Counted from the first letter of the stretch, positions 8,348-17,273 are shown. The stretch is 64,000 nucleotides of DNA from Streptomyces humidus (GCF_014649655.1 NZ_BMTL01000006.1:186001-250000), one strand, 5' to 3'. Made by a program: numbers and translations. Notes: generated from the sequence alone by a model not told the origin.

Positions 8348-10396
8348 ATGAGCACGGAAGCACGCCGCGCCCCGGTCCCCCCGCGACCCGACGTGCCTCC
8401 CCAGCCCGGAGTGCCCCCGCGTCCGACATCTCCGCCCCGCCCGTCCAGGCCTCCGACGCCGGACGCCGTCCCGACGATGGTCGAGACAGGCCCGGCCGCC
8501 TCCGAGGACGCCGGCACGGCCCGCCCGGCGACCGACGGCCGGCCGGAGCGGGATCCCGAGCTGGATCCCGCGCCCCGTCCGACGCCCGGCCCGCAGGAGC
8601 GCGACTTCGCGCGCCGGACCGCGCCCGCCGCCGCTGAAGCGGATCCCGCCCGCCGGACGCCCACCGGCCCGGCGCCTGCGACGGCCGCCGAGGACCGCGC
8701 GGGCGACGGCGCCCCGGCCGCCTCCGGCCCCGCCGGCTCCTCCTCCCGCACCGCCCCCCGCTTCGTCAGGCTGCGGGCCCAGCACACGGACGCCATGACC
8801 TCGCCCCCGCCCCCGCCGCCCGCGTCGGCACGCTTCCCGGACACCCCGCCGCGGCCGAGCCGCCCCGCCCCGGCCGCCGCCCGGCGCGACGAGACCTCGC
8901 CGCCCGGACGCGCCGAGGACGGACCCCCCGCCCCGAACGTCCCGCGTCCCGGCCCGCCGCACGACTTCCGTCGCCCCCCACGCCCCACCAGGCCCGCCCC
9001 CCGCCCCGCGCCCACGAGCGCCCCGCCCTCCACGAAGGCCCCGGCACCCACGAGCGCCCCGGCCTCCACGGACGCCCCGGCCTCCGCCGATGTGTCCGCC
9101 CCGCGTCTCTTCGGCGCGCCCCCGTCCCGCCCGTACGGCCCGCCGGCGCCCGGTGCGCCCGGAACCGGTCCGACGGCTCCCGGTGGCTTCGGCGGGGGCA
9201 GCGCCCGTCCCGCCGACGTCGGGGACACCCGGTCCGCCGGTCGGGCGGACGCCCCGGTCGCCGGACCCGTCGCGGACCACGGCTCCGAGCGGGCCTGGTC
9301 GCCCCTGCCCCGTGGCTGGGTGCCCGCGCCGGGGCCCGCCCGCCACGAGACGCCGGCGGAGGGCGCCGGAGCCGGGCCGCGCGGCGACTCGCGCCCGGAA
9401 CCGGCGGCCGGCGAGGCTCCGGCCTGGAGTCCCGGGGCGGCCGTGCGGCAACCCGACTTCACCCTCGCCCCCGAGCCGCCCGCGCCGCAGGCCCCACGTC
9501 GCCCCGACGGCACCCAGGGGACGGTGAACGGACCCGATCCGGCGCTCTCCTGGAGCGCTCCCATGACGCCCGGCGGCGTCACCGGCTCCACCCGGCCCGT
9601 GGTCAGGTTCGCCCGGCCCGAGGGATACACGCCCCGCATCCTCGGCAGACACGGCCGCACCGTGGCGGCCGCCGCCTGCGCGGTCCTCGGACTGGGGCTC
9701 ATCGGCGGTGCGCTGACCGGCAGTTGGCTCGTCGGCGGCTCGGGGGACAGCGCCGAACGCAGCGCCTACACGGCCGCCGGCGGCCTGTGGCACAACGTGC
9801 CCGTGGACCAGCTGTTCCCGCCCACCGTGGACGGGCAGGGCGCCGGCCCCGGCGGGGCCGACCGGACCTGGACGCGGATCGCCGTCGCGCCGGACAGCGG
9901 CTGCGCCGGGGTCTTCGACCCCCTGCTGCTCAAGGTGCTCGCGCCGGCCGGCTGCCGGCGCGTGCTGCGCGCCACCTACACCGACGCCACCCAGAGCTAT
10001 GTCACCACCGTCGGCCTGCTGTTCACCGACGCGGACGCCGCCGCCATGCGCGCGCTCGACGCCCGTTTCGCCAAGGAAGGCCTGGCCCAGCGGGCGGATC
10101 TGATGCCGCGTCCGTACGCCGCCAAGGGCACCGTGGCCGCCGGGTTCGGAGACCGGCAGCGGGCCGCGTGGACCGTCTCGGTCCTCACCGACGCGCCCGT
10201 CGTCGTCTACGCCGTCTCCGGCTGGGCCGACGGCCGGACCGTCGACACCCCGCAGCCCGCTCCCCGGGCCGCCGCCACCGGCGCCACCACGGCCCCCGCC
10301 CAGGCCGGCCTCGGCAACGAGGCCCAGGGTCTCGCCGACCGCGTCGAGCGCGGCCTGCGCAAGACCGCCGTCACGCCCTCGGAGCAGCCCTCATGA
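8348..10396 (+). CDS. Proline-rich membrane-anchored protein of unknown function
   Basis: A 682-residue protein. Residues 1 to about 430 are a low-complexity Pro/Ala/Arg-rich cytoplasmic region (PPRPDVPPQPG and similar). A single membrane span follows at about 437-458 (VAAAACAVLGLGLIGGALTG). The extracytoplasmic domain of about 220 residues has two cysteines (DSGCAGVF, PAGCRRVL) and ends in an Ala/Thr-rich tail. No catalytic motif is recognised. The ATG at 8348 has a purine-rich GGAAACGGGGGG region upstream. Its stop overlaps the start of a mycosin-like protease (ATGA), so the pair is translationally coupled; it may be the substrate or partner of that protease. The 282 bp before it hold no recognised gene. 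Confidence 0.65.
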   Translation: MSTEARRAPVPPRPDVPPQPGVPPRPTSPPRPSRPPTPDAVPTMVETGPAASEDAGTARPATDGRPERDPELDPAPRPTPGPQERDFARRTAPAAAEADPARRTPTGPAPATAAEDRAGDGAPAASGPAGSSSRTAPRFVRLRAQHTDAMTSPPPPPPASARFPDTPPRPSRPAPAAARRDETSPPGRAEDGPPAPNVPRPGPPHDFRRPPRPTRPAPRPAPTSAPPSTKAPAPTSAPASTDAPASADVSAPRLFGAPPSRPYGPPAPGAPGTGPTAPGGFGGGSARPADVGDTRSAGRADAPVAGPVADHGSERAWSPLPRGWVPAPGPARHETPAEGAGAGPRGDSRPEPAAGEAPAWSPGAAVRQPDFTLAPEPPAPQAPRRPDGTQGTVNGPDPALSWSAPMTPGGVTGSTRPVVRFARPEGYTPRILGRHGRTVAAAACAVLGLGLIGGALTGSWLVGGSGDSAERSAYTAAGGLWHNVPVDQLFPPTVDGQGAGPGGADRTWTRIAVAPDSGCAGVFDPLLLKVLAPAGCRRVLRATYTDATQSYVTTVGLLFTDADAAAMRALDARFAKEGLAQRADLMPRPYAAKGTVAAGFGDRQRAAWTVSVLTDAPVVVYAVSGWADGRTVDTPQPAPRAAATGATTAPAQAGLGNEAQGLADRVERGLRKTAVTPSEQPS

Positions 10397-11685
10397 CCAT
10401 CCGAAGGACCCGTACGACGCCTACGACCGGTGCGACGCCTGCGACCCTGGCGACGCCCATGGCCCGTACGGCCCGTGCGACGCGTACGCCCCGCAGGGCC
10501 GGGCTCCTGAGCTGCCTTCTCGCCGCGGCCGTCGTCCTGACGCCGCCCTCCGTCGCCCACGCCGACGGCATCCGGGCCCAGCAGTGGGCGCTGGACGCCC
10601 TGCACACCCAGCAGGCCTGGCAGACCACCAAAGGCCGGGGCATCACCGTCGCCGTCCTGGACACCGGCGTCGAGGCCGACCACCCCGACCTCGTCGGCAA
10701 CGTCCTCCCCGGCAAGGACATGGTGGGTTTCGGGGCGCAGCGCGGCGACCGCGCCTGGGCCCGCCACGGCACCGCGATGGCCAGCATCATCGTCGGTCAC
10801 GGACACGGCGACGGCGACGACGAGGGCGTGCTCGGGATCGCCCCCGAGGCGAAGGTCCTCCCCGTCCGCGTGATCCTGGAGGACGGCGACCCGCAGCGCA
10901 CCAAGGCCCGCAACACCCGCGGCAACGCCCTCGCCGACGGCATCCGCTGGGCCGCCGACCAGGGCGCCGACGTCATCAACCTCTCCCTGGGAGACGACTC
11001 CGCCTCCGCCCACCCCGAGCCCGCCGAGGACGAGGCCGTCCAGTACGCCCTGAAGAAGGGCTCGGTCGTGGTCGCCTCGGCCGGCAACGGCGGGGAGAAG
11101 GGCGACCACATCTCCTACCCGGCCGCCTACCCGGGCGTCATCGCCGCGACCGCGGTCGACCGCTACGGCACGCGCGCCTCGTTCTCCACCCGCCGCTGGT
11201 ACGCGACCGTCAGCGCGCCCGGCGTCGACGTCGTCATCGCCGACCCGGACCACAAGTACTACCAGGGCTGGGGGACCAGCGCCGCCTCCGCCTTCGTCTC
11301 GGGAGCCGTCGCGCTCGTCAAGGCCGCGCATCCCGGTCTGACCCCGGCGCAGATCAAGAAGCTCCTGGAGGACACGGCCCGCAACGCCCCCGCCGGGGGC
11401 CGCGACGACTCCCGCGGCTACGGCTTCATCGACCCGGCCGCCGCGATCCGTGCGGCCGGCGTCCTCGAGCCGAAGGGCCTGCAGTCAGCCGCCTACGCCG
11501 AGCGGTACTTCGGCTCCGGCCCCGACCGGGCGGACGCGGACGACGACACGTCGAGCTGGGCGGGCCTGTTCGCGGCCGGCGCCGGCGGAGTGCTGCTGCT
11601 GGCCTCGGTCGTCCTGTGGCGCGGCCGCCGGGAACGCGACCGGCACGAGGCCCGGGACGCCTACGAGGCCTACGAGCCCCTCTAG
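10393..11685 (+). CDS. Mycosin-like S8 (subtilisin) serine protease with C-terminal anchor
   Basis: A 430-residue protease with a basic N-terminus, a signal peptide ending near PPSVAHA (about residue 58), then the subtilisin triad: Asp90 in VLDTGV, His125 in RHGTAMA, Ser296 in GTSAASA. A C-terminal membrane span (about 390-410, AGLFAAGAGGVLLLASVVLW) is followed by a charged tail. This is the architecture of MycP mycosins of type VII secretion, but no ESX genes are nearby. It is coupled by a 4-bp overlap to the proline-rich membrane protein, its likely partner. The TAG stop is supplied by the terminal CTAG of a 169-bp inverted-repeat element, so the original C-terminus may have been changed by its insertion. 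Confidence 0.85.
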   Translation: MTIRRTRTTPTTGATPATLATPMARTARATRTPRRAGLLSCLLAAAVVLTPPSVAHADGIRAQQWALDALHTQQAWQTTKGRGITVAVLDTGVEADHPDLVGNVLPGKDMVGFGAQRGDRAWARHGTAMASIIVGHGHGDGDDEGVLGIAPEAKVLPVRVILEDGDPQRTKARNTRGNALADGIRWAADQGADVINLSLGDDSASAHPEPAEDEAVQYALKKGSVVVASAGNGGEKGDHISYPAAYPGVIAATAVDRYGTRASFSTRRWYATVSAPGVDVVIADPDHKYYQGWGTSAASAFVSGAVALVKAAHPGLTPAQIKKLLEDTARNAPAGGRDDSRGYGFIDPAAAIRAAGVLEPKGLQSAAYAERYFGSGPDRADADDDTSSWAGLFAAGAGGVLLLASVVLWRGRRERDRHEARDAYEAYEPL

Positions 11686-11850
11686 TGCCGCAGCAGGCAA
11701 TGTTCGCCCCGTCACGACGCCTGGCACGCACTCTCGCCGCACCGGGCGAAAGCCCGAGTACGTCCAGTACGGGTGCTTCCGCCCGGCACGCCGACAGCAC
11801 GCACCAGACGCCGCTCCTTCTCGGGCGAACATTGCCTGCCGCGGCACTAG
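11682..11850. mobile_element. MITE-like 169-bp inverted-repeat element
   Basis: Both ends are CTAGTGCCGC in inverted orientation. The next arm, CAGGCAATGTTCGCCC, is also perfectly repeated inverted. The whole element is a long imperfect palindrome centred near GTACGTCCAGTAC. It has no open reading frame of note. I recall similar non-coding palindromes in other Streptomyces genomes, but this was not checked. It abuts and supplies the stop codon of the mycosin-like gene. Confidence 0.7.
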
Positions 11851-11950
11851 CCTCCAGCGTCCGGCCGGGTTGTCCCCTGTCCGGCTGTCCGGCTGTCCCG
11901 CGGGGGAGGCGGCGGCCGGCGTGCCCGCTCGGACGGGGACGCCGACGACG

Positions 11951-12982
11951 CTATGACGCGGACGACGATGCCCGCGCCGAGTCCGTGACCACCGGCGTGG
12001 CCGCCGACGCCGTGCCGCCGCCGTCGGAGAACGCCGACACCGCCGCCCTCGCCGCGGCCTCGACCAGCGAGATGCCCGCCGCCTGCGTCGCGTTGCCGTC
12101 CGACAGCACGGCCACCAGGTAGTCGCGCCCGCCGGCGCTCACCCGGCCGATGCTGTTGACGTCCCACAGCCCGGTCGTGCTGCGCGGCAGCCAGCCGTTC
12201 TTCAGCGCCCACGAGGACCCGTCGGCCGCGGCCGAGACGCCCCAGTCCTGGCCTGCGGCTATCTGCCCCATCAGATCCCGCAGATACGCCCGCGACGCCT
12301 CGCTCAGTTCCGAGTCGTCCCCGAACACCTGCCGCAGCAGGGTGAGCTGGTCGGCGGCGGTGGTCCGGGTGAGCCCCCACAGCATGTCCTGGCCGCCCCG
12401 GGTCCCGGTCAGGCCGAACCGCTCGTTCGCCGCGTCGAGGCCCTCGGCCTCGCCGATGGTCCGCCACAGCGCCGACGCCGCGTCGTTGTCGCTGTTCTCG
12501 ATCATGGCCTTGGCGTACGTCCTCTCGGCCGTCGTGAGACGACGGCCCTCGTCCTGCGCCCGGAGCAGCAGCGCGGCCAGGATGTCCGCCTTGACGATGC
12601 TCGCCGTGTCGAAGACGCCCCCGCCGTACGCGGCGCTCTCACCGGAGGCCAGGTCGAGCACGGCCACGGACACGGCCGCGCCTGCCGGCACGGGCACCGA
12701 CCTCATCGCCGCCGCCAACAGCGCGTCGCGCTCCTCCTCGGGCGCCGCCCCGTCCTCCACCGACACCTCCTCGTCCCCCGCCTCCGACGCCGATGCCGAC
12801 GGCGTCACGGACGACGACGATACGGCCCACCCGCCGAAGCGGGCCCGTACCTCCGCACAGACGGCGCCGCCGGCCGTCGCACCCAGCACGGCGGCCGCGG
12901 CGAGCGCGAGAGGGAGGAAGCGAAGGGGACGGCGCGGGGCGGGACGAGCGCGGCGGCCGCGACGTGACCTGGGGGACTCCAT
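11951..12982 (-). CDS. Secreted class A beta-lactamase-fold serine hydrolase
   Basis: 343 residues. An Arg-rich N-terminus and a hydrophobic segment (about 20-45, LRFLPLALAAAAVLGATAGGA) act as signal or anchor. A Ser/Glu-rich linker precedes the penicillin-recognising fold. The catalytic motifs are visible: S128-x-x-K131 in TASIVKAD, S164-D-N166 in ENSDNDAA, and K261-N-G263 in ALKNGWLP, which replaces the usual KTG/KSG. It could hydrolyse beta-lactams or act on peptidoglycan peptides. The absence of an obvious class A omega-loop ExxLN points towards a PBP-like or housekeeping hydrolase. It is monocistronic and divergent from the SseB-like gene. Confidence 0.75.
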   Translation of the reverse strand: MESPRSRRGRRARPAPRRPLRFLPLALAAAAVLGATAGGAVCAEVRARFGGWAVSSSSVTPSASASEAGDEEVSVEDGAAPEEERDALLAAAMRSVPVPAGAAVSVAVLDLASGESAAYGGGVFDTASIVKADILAALLLRAQDEGRRLTTAERTYAKAMIENSDNDAASALWRTIGEAEGLDAANERFGLTGTRGGQDMLWGLTRTTAADQLTLLRQVFGDDSELSEASRAYLRDLMGQIAAGQDWGVSAAADGSSWALKNGWLPRSTTGLWDVNSIGRVSAGGRDYLVAVLSDGNATQAAGISLVEAAARAAVSAFSDGGGTASAATPVVTDSARASSSAS

Positions 12983-13132
12983 GGCCGTGATGGTCGGGGC
13001 GAGGCCTGTGCGGGCCGTGGGACGGACGTGAGAGCCGGATCAGGGGAGCCTGAGAATCCCGTGAACGGCGTCGTCACGGTGACCGGGGCCCCGCACAGGC
13101 CCACGGGCCCGCCCCCGATAGGGTCGACGACC

Positions 13133-13891
13133 GTGGCGAACAAGAACATTCCCGACCCCGGCTTCTCCGACGACGACGGCTCCGCCGACCCCCGGCTGAG
13201 CGCGGCGCTCGCCGCCTGGGCCGAGGACCGCACCGCCGTGGCCCCGGTGCTGGCGGCGCTCAAGGGCGCCCGGCTGCTCGTCCCCGTCGTGGCGGTGCTG
13301 GGGGAGGTCGAGGAGGACGAGAACGGGCTGCGCCGTGAGAAGACCAGCGACATGGCCGTTCCCACCCTGAAGGCCGGCTCGCGCACCGCGCTGCCCGCGT
13401 TCACCTCCACGGACTCTCTCGCCCGCTGGGATCCCGCGGCCCGCCCGGTCGCCGTCCCGCTGCACCAGGCGCTCCAGGCGGCCGCGCACGAGAAGGCCGA
13501 CACGGTCGTCCTCGACCTGGCCGGGCCGGTGGCCTTCGAGCTGACCGGGCCCGCGCTGCTGGCGCTCGCCGAGGGGCGTACGTCCACCGACCCGCTCGCC
13601 GACCCGGCGGTCGTCGCGGCGGTCCGGGCCGCCGTGGCGGCGGAACCGGAGATCCTCAGCGCCCACCTCGGCCCCGGGCAGGCCGACGGCACCCTCGCCC
13701 TCGTCCTGGACCCGGCGGCCGTCCCCGCCGAGACGGCCCGTGCGGTGGCCGGCCGTCTCGCGGCCGACGAGACGCTGAGGGCCCGCCTGGTGCACGGCCT
13801 CGACCTGGCACTGCTGCCGGCCGGGACGACGCCTCCGGGCGAGCCCCTGTACGTGAAGAGCCGAGTGCGCCGAGACGCGGCTCAGCCGTAG
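13133..13891 (+). CDS. SseB-like domain protein
   Basis: A 252-residue cytoplasmic protein. Residues about 20-135 match the SseB N-terminal domain pattern (LSAALAAWAEDRTAVAPVLAALKGARLLVPVVAV, LPAFTSTDSLARW, VVLDLAGPVAFELTG). The C-terminal half resembles the enhanced-serine-sensitivity domain. The function is not known in actinobacteria. The GTG start (VANKNIP) was chosen over a more upstream in-frame ATG because the conserved sequence begins here; the ribosome-binding site is weak. Its stop overlaps by 10 bp the 3' end of the convergent DUF1844 gene, an arrangement I recall as common just before infC in Streptomyces. Confidence 0.75.
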   Translation: MANKNIPDPGFSDDDGSADPRLSAALAAWAEDRTAVAPVLAALKGARLLVPVVAVLGEVEEDENGLRREKTSDMAVPTLKAGSRTALPAFTSTDSLARWDPAARPVAVPLHQALQAAAHEKADTVVLDLAGPVAFELTGPALLALAEGRTSTDPLADPAVVAAVRAAVAAEPEILSAHLGPGQADGTLALVLDPAAVPAETARAVAGRLAADETLRARLVHGLDLALLPAGTTPPGEPLYVKSRVRRDAAQP

Positions 13892-14259
13892 ACCGGGCCC
13901 GTGTACTTCTCGCCCGGGCCCTGGCCCGGCTCGTCCGGGACGATCGACGCCTCGCGGAACGCCAGCTGCAGCGACTTCAGACCGTCGCGCAGCGGGGCCG
14001 CGTGGAAGGAGCTGATCTCGGTCGCGGACGCGTCCAGCAGACCGGCGAGGGCCGTCACCAGCTTGCGGGCCTCGTCGAGGTCCTTGTACTTGTCGCCCTC
14101 CTCGGTGAGCCCCAGTTTCACGGCGGCGGCGCTCATCAGGTTGACGGCGACCGTCACGATCACCTCGACGGCGGGGACCTCGGCGATGTCGCGGGTCATC
14201 TCGTCGAAGTCTGGGGTGTCGGGGGTCCCGGCGGAGCCGGCGGGGGAGGTGTCACTCAT
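13882..14259 (-). CDS. DUF1844-family small protein
   Basis: 125 residues from the ATG at 14259. The acidic N-terminus FDEMTRDIAEVPAVEV is followed by helical segments VIVTVAVNLMSAAAVKLGL and EARKLVTALAGLLD, typical of DUF1844, and a Gly/Pro-rich end. It is small and probably cytoplasmic. The family has no assigned reaction but is often encoded next to infC in actinobacteria. It is divergent from the infC promoter (14309-14338) and overlaps the SseB-like gene tail to tail. Confidence 0.75.
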   Translation of the reverse strand: MSDTSPAGSAGTPDTPDFDEMTRDIAEVPAVEVIVTVAVNLMSAAAVKLGLTEEGDKYKDLDEARKLVTALAGLLDASATEISSFHAAPLRDGLKSLQLAFREASIVPDEPGQGPGEKYTGPVYG

Positions 14260-14308
14260 GCGGGACACGATAGGCGCAGGCCGCACCGGGGCCGGTGGCC
14301 AGGCTCGA

Positions 14309-14338
14309 TTGGCCGTTCGTGGCGGGGGCTGGTAATCT
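14309..14338 (+). promoter_or_regulatory. Predicted infC operon promoter
   Basis: TTGGCC (14309-14314), an 18-bp spacer, then TAATCT (14333-14338). Transcription would start near 14345 and yield a leader of about 310 nt before the IF-3 start. Confidence 0.55.
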
Positions 14339-14538
14339 CGGTTTACGACCGGTCGGACACGCGTGCCCCTCAGCAGGCGGGCCCGGCCCACAAGTGGAGA
14401 CTCCGAGCTCCCACCCGACTGTCCCTGGAGGACGGCGGGTCACCCCGGTCAGGCGGCCACCATCGTTCCGTACGGACGATGGAGTCGCCCGGTAGTGCGC
14501 CCCGCGATCCTTGCGGCGGTGCTCCGGTAGTGCTTGGA

Positions 14539-14569
14539 GCCCCGCATGTGATTGTTCGGGGCATTTTTT
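14539..14569 (+). terminator. Attenuator-like intrinsic terminator in the infC leader
   Basis: GCCCCG, a 12-base loop, CGGGGC, A, then six T residues. It lies about 90 bp before the IF-3 start and downstream of the predicted promoter. The real U-tract is unusual in this GC-rich genome and suggests regulated premature termination of the infC-rpmI-rplT transcript. The rest of the 14260-14656 interval holds no gene. Confidence 0.65.
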
Positions 14570-14656
14570 GTGCTTCGACGTGGTTGCCGAACTATCGAAC
14601 ACAGACGTTACGCGGCCGTCCGCCAGACTGCCGTGTGGTGCTACCGAGGAGGATCC

Positions 14657-15340
14657 ATCAGCACCGAGCCCCGCATCAACGACCGGATTCGCGTTCCCGA
14701 AGTGCGACTTGTCGGTCCCAGTGGCGAGCAGGTCGGCATCGTTCCGCTGGCCAAGGCCCTGGAGCTTGCGCAGGAGTACGACCTCGACCTGGTCGAGGTG
14801 GCGGCGAGCGCACGCCCGCCGGTCTGCAAGCTCATGGACTACGGGAAGTTCAAGTACGAGTCGGCCATGAAGGCCCGTGAGGCGCGCAAGAACCAGGCGC
14901 ACACGGTCATCAAGGAAATGAAGCTCCGGCCGAAGATCGACCCGCACGACTACGACACCAAAAAGGGTCACGTCGTCCGGTTCCTCAAGCAGGGCGACAA
15001 GGTCAAGATCACGATCATGTTCCGTGGTCGCGAGCAGTCCCGGCCGGAACTCGGCTACCGACTGCTGCAGCGTCTCGCGTCGGACGTCGAGGACCTCGGC
15101 TTCATCGAGTCGAACCCGAAGCAGGACGGCCGGAACATGATCATGGTTCTCGGTCCGCACAAGAAGAAGACCGAGGCCATGGCCGAGGCCCGGCAGGCGC
15201 AGGAGGCCCGCAAGGCCGAGGCGAAGGCCAACCCCGGTCGCTCGCAGAACGCCGCGGACTCCGACGCCGTGAACGCCGAAGGCGAAGAGGTCGTGGCGGC
15301 GGACGCCGAGGCCCCTGCCGAGGCTTCCGCCGAGGCGTGA
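14657..15340 (+). CDS. infC: Translation initiation factor IF-3
   Basis: About 227 residues. The N-domain [19 protein letters not shown], the linker rich in Lys and the C-domain ([46 protein letters not shown]) are all intact. IF-3 keeps free 30S subunits apart and checks the start codon. No ATG, GTG or TTG follows the strong GAGGAGG (14646-14652); the codon four bases on is ATC, aligned with the methionine of mycobacterial IF-3 (recalled MSTETRIN). A GTG at 14633 would add eight residues but lies before the ribosome-binding site. An AUC start would parallel the AUU start and autoregulation of E. coli infC. The C-terminus has an extra acidic Ala/Glu-rich tail. It heads the operon with rpmI and rplT. 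Confidence 0.93.
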   Translation: MSTEPRINDRIRVPEVRLVGPSGEQVGIVPLAKALELAQEYDLDLVEVAASARPPVCKLMDYGKFKYESAMKAREARKNQAHTVIKEMKLRPKIDPHDYDTKKGHVVRFLKQGDKVKITIMFRGREQSRPELGYRLLQRLASDVEDLGFIESNPKQDGRNMIMVLGPHKKKTEAMAEARQAQEARKAEAKANPGRSQNAADSDAVNAEGEEVVAADAEAPAEASAEA

Positions 15341-15447
15341 TCCGAGGGACGCGAGTCCCGCGGACATAACCGATACCAGCGACGTTCCACCGTGCCCGGT
15401 TTCACGACCGGGCACCGGAACGCCACCGACGAGGAGAGAACGGCGCT

Positions 15448-15642
15448 ATGCCGAAGAACAAGTCGCACAGCGGTGCCAGCAAGCGCTTCAAGATCACCGG
15501 CTCCGGCAAGGTGCTCCGCGAGCGCGCCGGCAAGCGCCACCTGCTCGAGCACAAGTCGTCCCGCGTGACGCGCCGCCTCACCGGCAACGCCGAGATGGCC
15601 CCGGGCGACGCCGCGAAGATCAAGAAGCTTCTCGGCAAGTGA
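15448..15642 (+). CDS. rpmI: 50S ribosomal protein L35
   Basis: 64 residues, the usual length, very basic. [21 protein letters not shown] is read in pieces from the N-terminus, and [14 protein letters not shown] lies in the middle. It is a late-assembling large-subunit protein contacting 23S rRNA. ATG is preceded by GAGGAGAG. It is the second gene of the infC operon, 107 bp after infC and 96 bp before rplT. Confidence 0.97.
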   Translation: MPKNKSHSGASKRFKITGSGKVLRERAGKRHLLEHKSSRVTRRLTGNAEMAPGDAAKIKKLLGK

Positions 15643-15738
15643 CGTCGGGCGCAAGCGTCGCGCCTGACCTCTGACCGGGACCCAATCGTTTCCGGGTCGT
15701 GTGAGTCCAACCACGGCCCCGCTACAAGGAGTTAAAAA

Positions 15739-16122
15739 GTGGCACGCGTCAAGCGGGCAGTCAACGCCCACAAGAAGCGCCGGGCGATCCTCGAGGCGGC
15801 CTCCGGCTACCGCGGTCAGCGTTCGCGCCTGTACCGCAAGGCCAAGGAGCAGGTCACCCACTCGCTGGTCTACAACTACAACGACCGCAAGAAGCGCAAG
15901 GGCGACTTCCGTCAGCTGTGGATCCAGCGCATCAACGCTGCGGCCCGCCAGAACGGCATGACGTACAACCGCCTCATCCAGGGTCTGAAGGCCGCGAACG
16001 TCGAGGTCGACCGCAAGATCCTGGCCGAGCTGGCCGTGAACGACGCCACCGCGTTCGCCGCGCTGGTCGAGGTCGCGCAGAAGGCCCTCCCGGCGGACGT
16101 GAACGCGCCCAAGGCCGCGTGA
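15739..16122 (+). CDS. rplT: 50S ribosomal protein L20
   Basis: 127 residues. The N-terminal basic extension ([37 protein letters not shown] in pieces) and the globular end ([23 protein letters not shown]) are typical. L20 is needed for early 50S assembly and in several bacteria represses its own operon. GTG start with AAGGAG eight bases upstream. It ends the infC-rpmI-rplT operon and is followed directly by a strong hairpin terminator. Confidence 0.97.
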   Translation: MARVKRAVNAHKKRRAILEAASGYRGQRSRLYRKAKEQVTHSLVYNYNDRKKRKGDFRQLWIQRINAAARQNGMTYNRLIQGLKAANVEVDRKILAELAVNDATAFAALVEVAQKALPADVNAPKAA

Positions 16123-16147
16123 CGCCGCGCCGGCTCCGGCCGACGTG

Positions 16148-16180
16148 AAAGGACCCGCAGGCTTCGCCTGCGGGTCCTTT
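16148..16180 (+). terminator. Terminator of the infC operon
   Basis: A perfect 15-bp stem, AAAGGACCCGCAGGC with its complement, around a TTC loop. The A-rich foot on one side gives a short T-run on the other. It is 25 bp after rplT. Confidence 0.85.
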
Positions 16181-16358
16181 GCTTGCCGACGCCCGCGGCG
16201 TCCGGCGTCCGGGCCTCGTCCGGCCGCCTGCCGGGCGCGTCGGCGGGCCGAGGCCGGTCGCGCCCGCGCGGCGGAGCCGCACGTGACAGGGCTCCGCGCC
16301 CCCAGGTAAGTCCACTCGCGTCGCCACCAGGTCGACCCCGTCGCAGAAGGTGAACCAC

Positions 16359-17219
16359 ATGCCCTCCGCCAGTCCCGAGCTGATCTCCCCCCGCTCCCCC
16401 CGCGTCTCCGCCGCGCGGCGGCTGGCCAGGCGGAACTTCCGGGGCAAGGAGCGGCTGTTCCTCGCGGAGGGGCCGCAGGCCGTGCGGGAGGCCGCGGCGC
16501 ACCGCGCCGACGGACAGGCCACGCTCGTCGAGCTGTTCGCCACCGTCGAGGCCGCCGAGCGCTACGCCGACGTCGTCGCCGAGGCGCGCTCCGCCGGCGC
16601 CCGGGTGCACCTCGCCGCCGAGCAGGTCATCGAGGACGTCTCCACCACCGTCACCCCGCAGGGACTCGTCGGGATCTGCCGGTTCCTGGACGCGCCCTTC
16701 GCGCAGATCCTCGCCGCCCGGCCCCGACTCGTCGCCGTCCTCGCCCATGTGCGCGACCCCGGCAACGCGGGCACCGTGCTGCGGTGCGCCGACGCCGCGG
16801 GCGCCGACGCCGTGGTGCTGACAGACGCCTCCGTCGACCTCTACAACCCCAAGGCCGTCCGCGCCTCCGTCGGCTCCCTGTTCCACCTGCCCGTCGCCGT
16901 CGGCGTCCCCGTCGAACAGGCCGTGGCGGGGCTCAGGGACGCGGGCGTGCGGATCCTCGCCGCCGACGGCGCGGGGGACGACGACCTCGACGACGAGCTG
17001 GACCGGGGCGCCATGGGAGGGCCCACCGCGTGGGTGTTCGGGAACGAGGCCTGGGGACTTCCCGTGGAGACCCGCGAGCTGGCGGACGCCGTCGTGCGCG
17101 TCCCGATCCACGGAAAAGCCGAGAGTCTGAACCTCGCGACCGCCGCCGCCGTATGTCTCTACGCGTCGGCCCGTGCACAGCGCGCCTCCGGAGGGTGCCG
17201 CTCCGTCACCGACAGCTAG
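16359..17219 (+). CDS. TrmH/SpoU-family RNA 2'-O-methyltransferase
   Basis: 286 residues. The N-terminal substrate-binding domain (RRNFRGKERLFLAEGPQAVREA) is followed by the SPOUT knot motifs: VRDPGNAGTVLRCADAAGAD (motif 1), VFGNEAWGLP (motif 2) and VPIHGKAESLNLATAAAVCLYA (motif 3). It transfers a methyl group from SAM to a ribose 2'-OH in rRNA or tRNA. The ATG at 16359 has AGAAGG at optimal distance; a GTG three codons earlier overlaps that site. The position between rplT and pheST suggests a translation role; I recall this neighbour order in other Streptomyces. The exact target nucleotide is unknown. Confidence 0.88.
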   Translation: MPSASPELISPRSPRVSAARRLARRNFRGKERLFLAEGPQAVREAAAHRADGQATLVELFATVEAAERYADVVAEARSAGARVHLAAEQVIEDVSTTVTPQGLVGICRFLDAPFAQILAARPRLVAVLAHVRDPGNAGTVLRCADAAGADAVVLTDASVDLYNPKAVRASVGSLFHLPVAVGVPVEQAVAGLRDAGVRILAADGAGDDDLDDELDRGAMGGPTAWVFGNEAWGLPVETRELADAVVRVPIHGKAESLNLATAAAVCLYASARAQRASGGCRSVTDS

Positions 17220-17273
17220 TAGGGTGACGAGTTCGCGGGCCTCTTCCGGGAGGGCGGGAGGTGGAGTACGGGG

